From Luteibacter sp. UNC138MFCol5.1 (GTDB taxonomy: Bacteria > Pseudomonadota > Gammaproteobacteria > Xanthomonadales > Rhodanobacteraceae), in the NCBI RefSeq assembly GCF_900110505.1, contig NZ_FODZ01000003.1, positions 105,062 through 169,061 of the forward strand: DNA of 64,000 nucleotides, written 5' to 3'. The notes under the pieces were generated by a model. That model was not told the DNA's origin and did not search any database. It saw only the letters and a program-made list of their open reading frames with translations. The translations under genes and the position numbers were made by a program. Positions 17,421 through 26,592 of the stretch are shown one piece after another; the stretch's first letter is position 1, and each line of letters opens with the position of its first letter.

Positions 17421-19181
17421 TCACTCATGGGGATCCTGGCCGGGCTTCTCGAGGGTGTCCCGAATGGCCGCCTGCAGCCGGGCATGGACCTGAACCAGCA
17501 CCCGCCAGAGCAGCCAGGTCAGCCCGATCCCGATGAGCACCAGCACCAGCGCCACCTCCCGCGGCGGGAGGATCGTGGAAGCCAGCGCCGCCACCAGCAG
17601 GCCGAGGATCAGCATCGAGGCCAGGGGAATGATCCGGCCCAGAACCGAGCGGATCTGCCACGTCCGCGCACCGAAGCGATCGGGGATCGAGAGCTCCGCC
17701 AGCAGCATGCCCAGGGCCGCCGCCTTGCGGTACGTCGCCACCACCATGGGCAGCGAGAGCAGCGCGGCGAGCGACCAGGCCAGCGTGCGCCGCACCGCGG
17801 GCTCGTCGCTGAAGAGGTCCAGGTGCAGGAAGCCGCGGCGGTACGCGAACGCCATGCCGATGAAGACGGCCACGACCAGCGCGGTGTTGATGACGACGTG
17901 CCAGACGAGGCGACGGATCATCTTCATCACGATCGCGCCCTGCCCCTGCAGGCCCAGGCTGCCCATCCACTCCGTATAGGCGCCGAATACGCCCGTGACG
18001 CGCGTCGGCAGCACGCGCCCGAGGAAACGCGCCAGCGGGTCGGACGAACGGATCAGATAGGGAGTGAGGAAGGTGGTGATCGCCGAAACCGCCACCGCCA
18101 CGGGGTAGAGGAAGCCGCTGGTCACCTTCAGTGTCAGGCCCAGCGAGGCGATCACGAACGAGAACTCGCCGATCTGCGCCAGGCCCATGCCGACGCGCAA
18201 CGACGTGCGTCCGTCGTTGCCCGCGACGAAGCTGCCGAAACTGCAGGTGACGACCTTGCCGACCACGACGGCGATCGTCACCACGGTGATCGGCAGCGCG
18301 TACTGCACCAGCAGGCGCGGGTCGATCAGCATGCCGATCGCGACGAAGAACACCGCGCTGAACATGTCGCGGACGGGCATCACGATGCGCTCGATTCGCG
18401 CGACGCTTTCGGATTCGGCCACGATGGCGCCGATCATGAAGGCGCCCAGCGCCACGCTGTAACCCATTTCGGTGACGAGCAGGCAAAAGCCGAAGCAGAT
18501 GCCCAGCACGGCGACGAGCAGCACGTCGTTGCGGCTGACGCGCGCGATGTAATCGACCACCCGAGGCACCAGCAGCAGGCCCACCACCAGCGACACCGCC
18601 ATGAACAGGCCGAGGCGGCCGATGGCGGCGAACGCCTCGCCCGCTTCGAGATCGCCCGTGCCGGCGATACCGGTGAGCAAGGCCATGAGCACGATCGCGA
18701 GCACGTCTTCGACGATCAGGATGCCGAACATCAGCTGCGCGAAGCGCTCGCGCTTGAGACCGAGATCTTCCAGCGCCTTCATGATGATGGTGGTGGACGA
18801 GATGGACAGCATCGCGCCGAGGAACAGCGAATCCATCGCCGTCCAGCCGAAGAAGCGGCCCATCTCGTAGCCGATCCATACCATCAGCACGATTTCCGCG
18901 AACGCGGCGACGAGCGCCGCGCCTCCCACCGCACGCAGTTTCTTCAGGCTGAATTCGAGGCCGAGCGCGAACAGCAGCAGGATCATGCCCAGCTCGGACA
19001 GCGTGCGGATCGTCTCCTCGTCGTGGATGAAGATCACCGGCAACGTATGCGGACCGACGATCAGCCCCGCGATGATGTAACCGAGCACGACCGGCTGCCT
19101 GAGGCGCTGGAAGAGCACCGTCGTGAGGCCGGCGACGAGCATCACCGTGGCCAGGTCCTGGATGAAAACGATGCCGTGCAT
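17421..19181 (-). CDS. CPA2 family cation:proton antiporter
   Basis: A 586-residue inner-membrane protein with about a dozen hydrophobic segments and the CPA2/Kef core motifs (QPVVLGYIIAGLIVGP, LLLFALGLEFSL, and FGILIVEDVLAIVLM with the conserved Asp). It probably exchanges Na+ or K+ for H+. No C-terminal TrkA-N (RCK) nucleotide-binding domain is present, so KefB/KefC-type glutathione gating is unlikely. Three hydrophobic segments follow the exchanger core, ending in a short charged tail. The Shine-Dalgarno lies within an inverted repeat (19183-19210). Confidence 0.9.
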   Translation of the reverse strand: MHGIVFIQDLATVMLVAGLTTVLFQRLRQPVVLGYIIAGLIVGPHTLPVIFIHDEETIRTLSELGMILLLFALGLEFSLKKLRAVGGAALVAAFAEIVLMVWIGYEMGRFFGWTAMDSLFLGAMLSISSTTIIMKALEDLGLKRERFAQLMFGILIVEDVLAIVLMALLTGIAGTGDLEAGEAFAAIGRLGLFMAVSLVVGLLLVPRVVDYIARVSRNDVLLVAVLGICFGFCLLVTEMGYSVALGAFMIGAIVAESESVARIERIVMPVRDMFSAVFFVAIGMLIDPRLLVQYALPITVVTIAVVVGKVVTCSFGSFVAGNDGRTSLRVGMGLAQIGEFSFVIASLGLTLKVTSGFLYPVAVAVSAITTFLTPYLIRSSDPLARFLGRVLPTRVTGVFGAYTEWMGSLGLQGQGAIVMKMIRRLVWHVVINTALVVAVFIGMAFAYRRGFLHLDLFSDEPAVRRTLAWSLAALLSLPMVVATYRKAAALGMLLAELSIPDRFGARTWQIRSVLGRIIPLASMLILGLLVAALASTILPPREVALVLVLIGIGLTWLLWRVLVQVHARLQAAIRDTLEKPGQDPHE

Positions 19182-19182
19182 G

Positions 19183-19210
19183 CCTGTCCCTGTATGTATG
19201 GACGGACAGG
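19183..19210 (-). promoter_or_regulatory. Inverted repeat covering the antiporter ribosome-binding region
   Basis: CCTGTCC (19183-19189) and GGACAGG (19204-19210) form a 7-bp inverted repeat with a 14-base spacer, directly before the antiporter ATG at 19181. In the mRNA it could sequester the Shine-Dalgarno-like GGGACAGG; as DNA it could be a dimeric repressor site. The role is inferred. Confidence 0.45.
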
Positions 19211-19341
19211 TTAACCCGCGGACACCGCCATCGACACGCGACGCGTGGCCAGGCGTCGGAAGCGTCGCTCGCGCAAGTACGCGCCACGACTCGTCATTCT
19301 CGATTCGTCGAAAATAAATTCAAAAAAAGTGTAATGAATGC

Positions 19342-19370
19342 TTGACGGAATCGCGGGTCGGACGTAATCT
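19342..19370 (+). promoter_or_regulatory. Sigma-70 promoter of the tRNA operon
   Basis: TTGACG (19342-19347) and TAATCT (19365-19370) are separated by an ideal 17-base spacer, 16 bases before the tRNA-Ala gene. An A/T-rich stretch just upstream could act as an UP element. Confidence 0.8.
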
Positions 19371-19386
19371 TTGCGGCTTCCAGCAG

Positions 19387-19462
19387 GGGGCCATAGCTCA
19401 GCTGGGAGAGCGCCTGCATGGCATGCAGGAGGTCGCCGGTTCGATCCCGGCTGGCTCCACCA
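19387..19462 (+). tRNA. tRNA-Ala (GGC)
   Basis: A 76-nt cloverleaf. The acceptor stem GGGGCCA pairs with TGGCTCC, the anticodon loop ATGGCAT gives anticodon GGC, the T-arm is GGTTCGATCCC, and the CCA is encoded. First gene of a three-tRNA unit. Confidence 0.97.
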
Positions 19463-19473
19463 ACTTCTAGTAC

Positions 19474-19549
19474 GTCCCCATCGTCTAGAGGCCTAGGACA
19501 TCACCCTTTCACGGTGGCGACCGGGGTTCGAATCCCCGTGGGGACGCCA
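19474..19549 (+). tRNA. tRNA-Glu (TTC)
   Basis: A 76-nt cloverleaf. The acceptor GTCCCCA pairs with TGGGGAC, the anticodon loop CTTTCAC gives anticodon TTC, and the CCA is encoded. Eleven bases after tRNA-Ala. Confidence 0.97.
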
Positions 19550-19620
19550 CTTTCCGGTCCGCCGGAGAGTGTCAAGGAAGAAGAAGGAAGTTGGTAGTAG
19601 TTGGAAGTTGAACGTAGTGT

Positions 19621-19697
19621 GGAGCGGTAGTTCAGTCGGTTAGAATGCTGGCCTGTCACGCCGGAGGTCGCGGGTTCGAGTCCCGTCCGCTCCGCCA
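19621..19697 (+). tRNA. tRNA-Asp (GTC)
   Basis: A 77-nt cloverleaf. The acceptor GGAGCGG pairs with CCGCTCC, the anticodon loop CTGTCAC gives anticodon GTC, and the CCA is encoded. Last gene of the unit, directly before a terminator. Confidence 0.97.
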
Positions 19698-19711
19698 TTA
19701 CTTCAAAGAAG

Positions 19712-19738
19712 AATCCGCCGATTGGCGGATTTTTTTTT
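19712..19738 (+). terminator. Rho-independent terminator of the tRNA operon
   Basis: An 8-bp stem AATCCGCC/GGCGGATT with a GATT loop is followed by a run of T, 14 bases after the tRNA-Asp CCA. The following ~210 bases up to 19950 contain nothing I can assign. Confidence 0.95.
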
Positions 19739-19950
19739 GCCTGACGATTTTGCGCGCTTTACGCCGCGGGAGACGGGGGATGGGAAATGGGGGTGCATTT
19801 CCCGGCGAAAGCATGCGGACGCCGGTAGCGCTGCGGATGCCTCATCGCCAGCGCGGACTCACCCGCGTCGTCAGACGAACGCCGGCCGTGCCGCCCCCGA
19901 TTCCCACCGCCCGACTCCCGATGCGGTCCAGACGACCGCCTCGCCCAGCA

Positions 19951-20415
19951 TTACCCGCCCACCCGCTCCAGCGTCCCGATCGAATGCCCCTGCTCCGCCA
20001 GGTACTCCAGCCAGCGGCTGAGGAAGCCGTTCATGCGCAGGCGGTGCTGCAGCACCGTATGGGCCGGCGGGAACGGGCCCAGCACCTCGGACAGCTTGCG
20101 GCCCGGCTGGCAATGCATGGCCTCCGCGACGTGCGCGTCGGTGTACATGCGCAGCTGCGCCGAAGGCGACGGCTGGCCGGTGGCCTCGTCGACGAAGTCG
20201 TAGGTGAGTTCCAGTTCCAGGGTGTAAGGATGCTTCTCCTGGACGTCGAGCCGGACCTTGAGGCCGTCGTCCACGTCGGAGACGTAGCGCCCGGCGGACA
20301 GCCGCTGCGGAGCGAACAGACGCGCCAGCCGATGGTAGTTCTCGGCGTAAAGGCCCATCAGGAACTCGAAGCGTCCCGGAATGAGGGCGATGGGGCGTTC
20401 GATCACGGCGGTCAT
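19951..20415 (-). CDS. DUF1249 family protein (YqiB-like)
   Basis: A 154-residue soluble protein of the DUF1249 family, function unknown. The N-terminal part (YAENYHRLARLFAP), the acidic VSDVDDGLKVRLDV segment and the LELELTYDF motif are typical. Starts are possible at ATG 20415 or GTG 20424. It lies 31 bases downstream of ppsR on the same strand and may be cotranscribed. Confidence 0.8.
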   Translation of the reverse strand: MTAVIERPIALIPGRFEFLMGLYAENYHRLARLFAPQRLSAGRYVSDVDDGLKVRLDVQEKHPYTLELELTYDFVDEATGQPSPSAQLRMYTDAHVAEAMHCQPGRKLSEVLGPFPPAHTVLQHRLRMNGFLSRWLEYLAEQGHSIGTLERVGG

Positions 20416-20445
20416 GGGTGTCACGTTTCTCCGGTGTGCGTCACA

Positions 20446-21288
20446 TCAGTACATATGGCGTTCGATACCGAGGTATTCGAAGATCTTGCTCGATATTTCC
20501 TCGATCGACGTATGCGTCGTGTTCAGGACCGGGAGGTTCTCCCGGCGCATCAGGCGATCGGCTTGTTCGAGTTCCCAGCGGCACTGCTTGAGCGTGGCGT
20601 AGCGGCTGCCGGGGCGGCGCTGCTCGCGGATCTGCGCCAGGCGGTTCGGGTCGATGGTGAGGCCGAACAGCCGGCTGCGATAAGGGCGTAGACGCGTCGG
20701 CAGCTCGAGCTTGTCGAGGTCGTCGTCCGTGAGCGGATAATTGGCGGCACAGACGCCGTAATGCAAGGCCATGTACAGGCAGGTCGGCGTCTTGCCCGAC
20801 CGCGACACCCCCACCAGCACCACGTCGGCCTGGTTGTAGTCGACGTCCAGCCCGTCGTCGTGCGCCAGGGCGTAATTGGTCGCCTCGATGCGGGCTTCGT
20901 AGCGTTCGAAATCCACCAGGCCGTGCGAGCGGTTCACCGCGCCCGACTGCTTGGCGCCCAGCTCGGCCTCCAGCGGCTCGATGAAGGGGGCGAACACGTC
21001 AAGCATCAGGGCGCCGCTACCGGCGACGATGTCGCACAGGCTTCGTGAGGTCATGGTATTGACCACGATGGGGCGCTGGCCGTCCTGGGCGTATTTCGTC
21101 TTGATCCGCAGCGAGGCCGCTTCCGCCTTGGCCGCGTTGTCGATGAAGGGCAGCCGGTGGGTGTCGAACTGCACCCCCTCGAACTGGGCCAGCATGCTGT
21201 TGCCGATGGTCTCGGCCGTGATGCCGGTGGAATCGGAAATGAAGAAGACGGTGCGCCGCATGGAACGGTTTCCCTGCATGGAGTCCAT
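20446..21288 (-). CDS. ppsR: PEP synthase regulatory protein (pyruvate, water dikinase kinase/phosphorylase)
   Basis: PpsR of the DUF299 family switches PEP synthase off by ADP-dependent phosphorylation and on by Pi-dependent dephosphorylation. The 280-residue protein has [15 protein letters not shown] near the N-terminus and the P-loop [10 protein letters not shown] at 160-169. It is divergent from its target ppsA, the usual arrangement. Three in-frame ATGs (21288, 21279, 21261) could start it; the first has an AAGGTAAGG Shine-Dalgarno and is used here. Confidence 0.95.
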   Translation of the reverse strand: MDSMQGNRSMRRTVFFISDSTGITAETIGNSMLAQFEGVQFDTHRLPFIDNAAKAEAASLRIKTKYAQDGQRPIVVNTMTSRSLCDIVAGSGALMLDVFAPFIEPLEAELGAKQSGAVNRSHGLVDFERYEARIEATNYALAHDDGLDVDYNQADVVLVGVSRSGKTPTCLYMALHYGVCAANYPLTDDDLDKLELPTRLRPYRSRLFGLTIDPNRLAQIREQRRPGSRYATLKQCRWELEQADRLMRRENLPVLNTTHTSIEEISSKIFEYLGIERHMY

Positions 21289-21297
21289 GGCCTTACC

Positions 21298-21331
21298 TTA
21301 GGGCCTATTCACACTGTTTGCATGGCCCTAA
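21298..21331. promoter_or_regulatory. Inverted repeat in the ppsR-ppsA intergenic region
   Basis: TTAGGGCC (21298-21305) and GGCCCTAA (21324-21331) form a perfect 8-bp inverted repeat with an 18-base spacer. It lies within the ppsR leader and upstream of ppsA, where it could be a shared operator or an mRNA hairpin next to the ppsR ribosome-binding site. The role is inferred. Confidence 0.4.
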
Positions 21332-21477
21332 GACCAATACGCCGGCATAACCATCCACCTCCCAGAATGTCGGGCCGTTCTTGTGCATTGCCGCTTGCCC
21401 GTGTGCAATACCACTACGACAATGCGCCGGTTTTTCCCCAGCGCGGCCCGCCGCCCAACCGATGTGAGGATTTTCCT

Positions 21478-23850
21478 TTGAGCGACCTGGTTCTCTGGCT
21501 CGACGCGCTACGCATGACCGATCTGGGCAAGGTGGGCGGCAAGAACGCCTCCCTCGGCGAGATGATCGGCAACCTCGCGAAACTGGGTGTCTCCGTACCG
21601 GGTGGCTTCGCCACGACGGCCGATGCCTTCCAGACCTACCTCGAGAAAAGCGGCCTGGCGAAGCGCATCGCCGAACGCCTCGCCACGCTCGACGTGGACG
21701 ACGTGGACGAACTCACCCGCGGCGGCAAGGAGATCCGCGGCTGGATCGTCGACACCGCCCTGCCCGCCAACCTCGAGCAGGCCATCCGCGATGCCTACGC
21801 CAAGCTGTGCGACGACGCCGGCGCGAAGGACATCGCCGTCGCGGTCCGCTCCTCCGCCACGGCGGAAGACCTCCCGGACGCGTCGTTCGCCGGCCAGCAG
21901 GAAACGTTCCTCAACGTCGTCGGCATCGACGACGTGCTGCACAAGGTCAAGGAGGTGTTCGCCTCCCTGTACAACGACCGCGCCATCGCCTACCGCGTGC
22001 ACCAGGGCTTCAAGCACGAGGACGTGTTCCTCTCCGCCGGCGTGCAGCTGATGGTCCGCTCGGACGTCGGCGCGTCGGGCGTGCTCTTCACCCTCGACAC
22101 CGAATCCGGCTTCCGCGACGTCGTGTTCGTCACCGGCTCGTACGGCCTCGGCGAGATGGTCGTCCAGGGGGCCGTGAACCCGGACGAGTTCTACGTGTTC
22201 AAGCCCACCCTGCGCGACGGCAAGCCGTCGGTGCTCCGTCGCAGCCTCGGCGCGAAGCAGCAGCGCATGGTCTATTCGGATCAGCCCGGCGAGCGCGTGC
22301 GCATCGAGGAAACGCCGCAGGCCGACCGCCACCGCTTCTGCATCACCGACGCCGACGTCGAGGAGCTCTCGCGCCAGGCGCTGGTGATCGAAAAGCATTA
22401 CGGCCGTCCGATGGACGTCGAGTGGGCGAAGGACGGCAACACCGGCAAGCTCTACATCGTGCAGGCCCGCCCGGAAACCGTGAAGTCGCGCGCGCATGCG
22501 ACGACGCTCGAGCGCTTCCAGCTCGGCGAAAAGGGCAAGGTACTCACCGAGGGCCGCGCCATCGGCCAGAAGATCGGCGCCGGCAAGGCGCGTGTCATCC
22601 GTTCGCTCGCCGACATGAACAAGGTGCAGCCGGGCGACGTGCTCGTGGCCGACATGACCGATCCCGACTGGGAGCCGGTGATGAAGCGCGCCGCGGCGAT
22701 CGTGACCAACCGCGGCGGCCGTACCTGCCACGCGGCGATCATCGCGCGCGAACTCGGCGTGCCCGCCGTCGTCGGCTGCGGCAACGCGCTGGACGCGATC
22801 CCCGATGGCGCCGACGTCACCGTCTCGTGCGCCGAAGGCGACACCGGCAGCATCTACGAGGGCATCCTGAAGTTCGAGCGCATCACGGCCGACCTCGGCG
22901 CCATGCCCGAGGCGCCGCTGAAGATCATGATGAACGTGGCCAATCCCGAGCGCGCGTTCGACTTCGGCATGCTGCCGAACGAAGGCATCGGCCTGGCCCG
23001 CCTCGAGATGATCATCGCCAGCCATATCGGCGTGCATCCGAAGGCCCTGCTCGAGTACGCGAAGCAGGACGCCGAGACGAAGGCCCGCATCGACACGCGC
23101 ATCGCCGGCTACAAGGATCCGGTGTCGTTCTACGTCGATCGCCTCGGCGAAGGCATCGCCACCATCGCGGCCTCGGTGTTCCCGAAGCCGGTGATCGTGC
23201 GCCTGTCGGACTTCAAGTCGAACGAGTACGCCGGCCTGCTCGGCGGTTCGCGCTACGAGCCGCACGAAGAGAACCCGATGATCGGCTACCGCGGCGCCAG
23301 CCGTTACGTCGACCCGGGCTTCGCCGAATCCTTCGCGCTGGAATGCAAGGCGGTGAAGTACGTGCGCGAGACGATGGGCCTCACCAACGTCTGGGTGATG
23401 ATCCCGTTCGTGCGCACGCTGGACGAAGGTCGCCGGGTGATCGAGGTACTGCGCGGAAACGGCCTCGTGCAGGGCGAGCACGACCTGAAGGTCATCATGA
23501 TGTGCGAGGTGCCGTCCAACGCGCTCCTCGCGGACGAGTTCCTCGACATCTTCGACGGCTTCTCCATCGGCTCGAACGACCTGACCCAGCTCACCCTCGG
23601 TCTCGACCGCGATTCGAGCATCGTCGCGCACCTGTTCGACGAGCGCGACGCCGCGGTCAAGAAGCTGCTGTCGATGGCGATCCGCACCGCGCGCGAAAAG
23701 GGCAAGTACGTCGGCATCTGCGGCCAGGGCCCGTCGGACCATCCGGACCTCGCCGAGTGGCTGATGGAACAGGGCATCGAGTCGATGTCGCTGAACCCGG
23801 ACACCGTGGTCGATACCTGGCTGCGCCTGGCGAAGAAGAAGGCGGGCTGA
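21478..23850 (+). CDS. ppsA: Phosphoenolpyruvate synthase
   Basis: PpsA converts pyruvate and ATP to PEP, AMP and Pi for gluconeogenesis. The 790-residue protein has an N-terminal ATP-grasp domain ([10 protein letters not shown] and [20 protein letters not shown]). The phosphohistidine domain carries the catalytic His418 in [15 protein letters not shown], and the C-terminal PEP-binding TIM barrel has [18 protein letters not shown] and [11 protein letters not shown]. The start is a TTG (21478) preceded by GAGGA, which gives the standard length; upstream in-frame codons would add a non-conserved Pro/Arg-rich extension. Confidence 0.97.
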   Translation: MSDLVLWLDALRMTDLGKVGGKNASLGEMIGNLAKLGVSVPGGFATTADAFQTYLEKSGLAKRIAERLATLDVDDVDELTRGGKEIRGWIVDTALPANLEQAIRDAYAKLCDDAGAKDIAVAVRSSATAEDLPDASFAGQQETFLNVVGIDDVLHKVKEVFASLYNDRAIAYRVHQGFKHEDVFLSAGVQLMVRSDVGASGVLFTLDTESGFRDVVFVTGSYGLGEMVVQGAVNPDEFYVFKPTLRDGKPSVLRRSLGAKQQRMVYSDQPGERVRIEETPQADRHRFCITDADVEELSRQALVIEKHYGRPMDVEWAKDGNTGKLYIVQARPETVKSRAHATTLERFQLGEKGKVLTEGRAIGQKIGAGKARVIRSLADMNKVQPGDVLVADMTDPDWEPVMKRAAAIVTNRGGRTCHAAIIARELGVPAVVGCGNALDAIPDGADVTVSCAEGDTGSIYEGILKFERITADLGAMPEAPLKIMMNVANPERAFDFGMLPNEGIGLARLEMIIASHIGVHPKALLEYAKQDAETKARIDTRIAGYKDPVSFYVDRLGEGIATIAASVFPKPVIVRLSDFKSNEYAGLLGGSRYEPHEENPMIGYRGASRYVDPGFAESFALECKAVKYVRETMGLTNVWVMIPFVRTLDEGRRVIEVLRGNGLVQGEHDLKVIMMCEVPSNALLADEFLDIFDGFSIGSNDLTQLTLGLDRDSSIVAHLFDERDAAVKKLLSMAIRTAREKGKYVGICGQGPSDHPDLAEWLMEQGIESMSLNPDTVVDTWLRLAKKKAG

Positions 23851-23873
23851 CGCCCGCTGCTGCTCCATCCATC

Positions 23874-23970
23874 GTAGGAGCGCGCCTTGCGCGCGACATC
23901 TTTTGAGGCCGTGAGTGACAGGATCCGTTGCTCACCGCGAAAAGCTGTCGCGCGCAAGGCGCGCTCCTAC
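23874..23970. repeat. GTAG-type REP element (copy 2)
   Basis: A 25-bp inverted repeat starting GTAGGAGCGCGCCTTGCGCG lies between the convergent ppsA and deoR-family genes. Relative to copies 1 and 3 one arm has C to T and the opposite arm has G to A, so pairing is preserved. The right arm overlaps the last codon of the DeoR gene. Confidence 0.88.
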
Positions 23971-24731
23971 GGCATATTTACCGACACGCCCGCCTCGCGA
24001 TACGGCGTCAGCATCGCCCCGTCGGTATCTGCCGCGACCACCAGATGCGTGATCGCCCCGATCGGCGCCGTGTGATGCGTCGCCGACGCCACGAGCTTGT
24101 CCGGCGTGGCGATCGCCACCGTCTCGCCGCTGGCCTCGATGATCGCCTGCTTGAAGACGGTCTCTTCCTCGTCGAAGGTCCACAACCCGCGCTCCGGGTC
24201 GATGGCGCACACCCCGGGGAAGCACAGATCGGCGCGGATGTCCTGCGCCTGCCGTACCGTGCGCGATCCGATCGCGCCGCCGATGCGCGGATCGACCCGG
24301 CCACCCAGCAGGATCACGTCGAACCCGGGCCGGCCGAGCACGGCCATGGCGACGTCCGGCGCGTTCGTCACCACCGTCAGCCCGCGATGCTCGGGCAACG
24401 CGCGCGCCAGCGCGGTATTCGTCGAGCCCGCGTCGATGAAGAGGATCTGCTCCTCGCCCACCAGTCCGGCGGCGACCCTCGCCAGCGATCGCTTCAGCTC
24501 GGCGCGCTCATGGTGGCGCTCGTCCAGCGGCGCGACCTGCGCGGCCAGGAGCGCGCCACCGTAGACGCGGCGACACAGTCCCTGGGCGGCGAGGTCGCGC
24601 AGGTCGCGACGGATGGAGTCCTCCGACACACGGAACTCCTGCGCCAGGTCCGCGGCGACGACCTTCCCGTCGCGGCGGAGCCGATCGAGGATCAGCTGCT
24701 GCCGCTCGCGCGGAAGCGTGGTGTCGGGCAT
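23967..24731 (-). CDS. DeoR family transcriptional regulator
   Basis: A 254-residue regulator, usually a repressor of sugar catabolism that responds to a phosphorylated sugar. The N-terminal DeoR helix-turn-helix is at about 6-60 (RRDGKVVAADLAQEFRVSEDSIRRDLRDL). The C-terminal DeoRC effector domain has FIDAGSTNTALARAL and GGRVDPRIGGAIG. The ATG at 24731 is five bases after the HAD stop; a GTG at 24740 overlapping that stop is an alternative. The TAG stop codon lies within the REP arm. It is last in the MFS-HAD-DeoR operon. Confidence 0.9.
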   Translation of the reverse strand: MPDTTLPRERQQLILDRLRRDGKVVAADLAQEFRVSEDSIRRDLRDLAAQGLCRRVYGGALLAAQVAPLDERHHERAELKRSLARVAAGLVGEEQILFIDAGSTNTALARALPEHRGLTVVTNAPDVAMAVLGRPGFDVILLGGRVDPRIGGAIGSRTVRQAQDIRADLCFPGVCAIDPERGLWTFDEEETVFKQAIIEASGETVAIATPDKLVASATHHTAPIGAITHLVVAADTDGAMLTPYREAGVSVNMP

Positions 24732-24736
24732 GCCGT

Positions 24737-25354
24737 TCACGGCAGGAAACCGAGGTCCGCGAGATCCCTGCGCAGCTGCGCCGGATCGTGGAAGTGGATG
24801 CCGTGGATGCCCAGCGCGTTGGCGGCATCGACGTTCGCCCGGTTGTCGTCGATGAACACCGCGCGGGACGGATCGATGTCGTAGCGCTCGAGCAGCGTCC
24901 GGTACAGGCGCGGATCCGGCTTGATCATCCCCTCCTCGCCCGACACCACGATGCCGTCGAACAGGGCCAGGAAATCGAACCGTTCGCGCGCGAAGGGAAA
25001 GGTTTCCTGCGACCAGTTGGTGAGGCCGTAGAGCGGATGCCCCGCCGCCTTGAGATCGCGCAGGATGTGCAGGCTGTCGTCGATGGGGCCGCCCAGCGTC
25101 TCCTCCCAGCGGTGCTGGTAGGCGGCGATGAGGTCGGCCTTGGTGGGATGCTCCGCGGTGAGCAGGCGCACCGCTTCGTCCCACGAACGGCCGGCATCCT
25201 GCTGCAGGTTCCACTCCGGCGTGGTGACTTCGGCGAGGAAGGTTTCCATCGCCTCCTCGTCGTCGCCGAACAGCTTGCGATAGAGGTAACGCGGGTTCCA
25301 GTCGATCAGGACACCGCCGAAATCGAAGATCACGACATCGCGTTTGTTGTGCAT
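24737..25354 (-). CDS. HAD family hydrolase (YihX-like)
   Basis: A 205-residue haloacid-dehalogenase-superfamily phosphatase. Motif I is DFGGVLIDW (residues 11-19), motif II LTNWS, motif III Lys in GMIKPDPRLY, and motif IV FIDDNRANVDAA. The second Asp of the usual DxD is Gly, as in YihX/dehalogenase-type members that act on sugar phosphates or haloacids. It lies 10 bases after the MFS gene and five bases before the DeoR gene, which suggests a sugar-phosphate substrate. Confidence 0.88.
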   Translation of the reverse strand: MHNKRDVVIFDFGGVLIDWNPRYLYRKLFGDDEEAMETFLAEVTTPEWNLQQDAGRSWDEAVRLLTAEHPTKADLIAAYQHRWEETLGGPIDDSLHILRDLKAAGHPLYGLTNWSQETFPFARERFDFLALFDGIVVSGEEGMIKPDPRLYRTLLERYDIDPSRAVFIDDNRANVDAANALGIHGIHFHDPAQLRRDLADLGFLP

Positions 25355-25364
25355 GGTCAGGCCC

Positions 25365-26501
25365 TCAGCGGCGAACGATGGAAGCGCAGGCGGAAACGAC
25401 GACGAGCAGCACGGCCACGCCGAACAGCGCCGCCGACAGGCTGCTCAGGTGGGCGGCGAAACCGATGGCCGCGGGTCCGGCGAGCATGCCCGCGTAGCCC
25501 AGCGAGGTGACGGTGGCGATGCCGATGCCGGCCGACGTGCCCGGCTGGCGACCCGCCGCGCTGAACAGCACCGGCACGATGTTCGACGCGCCGAGGCCCA
25601 CGAGGACGAAACCCGCCATCGCGGCCGGTCCCCATGGCACGAGCGTGGCGACGAAGAATCCCAGGGCCGCGATGAAGGCGCCGCCACGGACGATGGTGAC
25701 GGGTCCGACGTGCGCCGTGATGCGGTCGCCCAGCAGGCGGCCAACGGCCATCGCGACGGAGAACGCGGCGTAACCGAACCCCGCCGACGACGCGTCGAAA
25801 CCACGCGAGAAACGCAGGAAGACCGCGCTCCAGTCGAGCATCGAACCTTCCGCGAGGAAGACGACGAGGCACAGGAACCCGAGCAGGAACACCGTGGCCG
25901 ACGGCATGCGGAACCCGGTGGACGCATGCTCGCCTTCCTCGAGGCGAACCATGAAGTGCCGCCACTGCGTCGCGACGATCGCGAGCAACCCGGCCGACAC
26001 GGCCAGCGCGCTGCCGGTGAGCGGCGCACCGGCCTTCAGCAGCGCGGCCATGCCGGCGGAACCGACCAGGCCACCCACGCTGAAGAGTCCGTGGAAGCCG
26101 GACATCATGGGTTTGCCCGCGTGTTTCTCGACGTCCACCGCGTGCGCGTTCATGGCGACGTCGACCACGCCGAGCGACGCGCCGAAGAACAGCAGCGCCG
26201 CGCCGAGCCAGTAGACGTCCGGCGCGATCGTCAGCAGCGGCAACGCCACGCACACGAGCAGGCCGCTGACGCCGATGACGTCGCGATTGCCGAAACGATG
26301 GGTGAGGAAGCCGGCGAGCGGCATCGCCGCCACCGCGCCGCAGCCCATGCACAGGAGCACCAGGCCGAGCGTGGCGTCGTCGAGGCCGAGGCGGGCCTTC
26401 GCATACGGAACCATGGGCGCCCAGCTGGCCATGCCGATGCCGGATAACAGGAAGATCAGTCGGGTGGCTCGTGCGGGCCGCATGCGTGCTCCATCGGGCA
26501 T
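25365..26501 (-). CDS. MFS transporter (YbjJ-like)
   Basis: A 378-residue inner-membrane protein with about 12 hydrophobic segments and an MFS pattern: SGIGMASWAPMVPYAKARLGL at the N-terminus and a GFLTHRFGNR loop between helices 2 and 3. It most resembles YbjJ-type transporters, whose substrates are not established. The ATG at 26501 is chosen; a longer frame would enter the lexA2 promoter. It is first gene of the operon with the HAD and DeoR genes, divergent from lexA2. Confidence 0.85.
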   Translation of the reverse strand: MPDGARMRPARATRLIFLLSGIGMASWAPMVPYAKARLGLDDATLGLVLLCMGCGAVAAMPLAGFLTHRFGNRDVIGVSGLLVCVALPLLTIAPDVYWLGAALLFFGASLGVVDVAMNAHAVDVEKHAGKPMMSGFHGLFSVGGLVGSAGMAALLKAGAPLTGSALAVSAGLLAIVATQWRHFMVRLEEGEHASTGFRMPSATVFLLGFLCLVVFLAEGSMLDWSAVFLRFSRGFDASSAGFGYAAFSVAMAVGRLLGDRITAHVGPVTIVRGGAFIAALGFFVATLVPWGPAAMAGFVLVGLGASNIVPVLFSAAGRQPGTSAGIGIATVTSLGYAGMLAGPAAIGFAAHLSSLSAALFGVAVLLVVVSACASIVRR

Positions 26502-26556
26502 CGGAATGCGCACCAATGTACGCAATCGTGCATAAACGTGCAATCACGAATCCCGC

Positions 26557-26591
26557 TTGCACCGCCGCGCCGACCGCTGTACAAATGTACA
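26557..26591 (+). promoter_or_regulatory. lexA2 promoter with embedded LexA2 operator
   Basis: TTGCAC (26557-26562) and TACAAA (26580-26585) have a 17-base spacer. The palindrome TGTACAAATGTACA (26578-26591) overlaps the -10 and ends one base before the lexA2 ATG. It reads GTAC-N4-GTAC, close to the GTAC-N4-GTGC LexA2 site known from Pseudomonas putida. The expected start point falls on or beside the ATG, so the mRNA is probably leaderless. The motif is seen; binding is inferred. Confidence 0.75.
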
Positions 26592-26592
26592 C

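Noticed and set aside
19501-19698. 65-codon minus-strand frame across tRNA-Glu and tRNA-Asp
   Set aside because: It lies within tRNA genes and is a well-known type of false protein prediction.
19740-19950. Possible small gene between the tRNA terminator and the DUF1249 gene
   Set aside because: No frame has both a plausible ribosome-binding site and recognisable protein features.
26518-26531. Second LexA2-like site GTACGCAATCGTGC between the MFS gene and lexA2
   Set aside because: The half-sites are spaced by six bases instead of four and are not symmetric; too weak to call.
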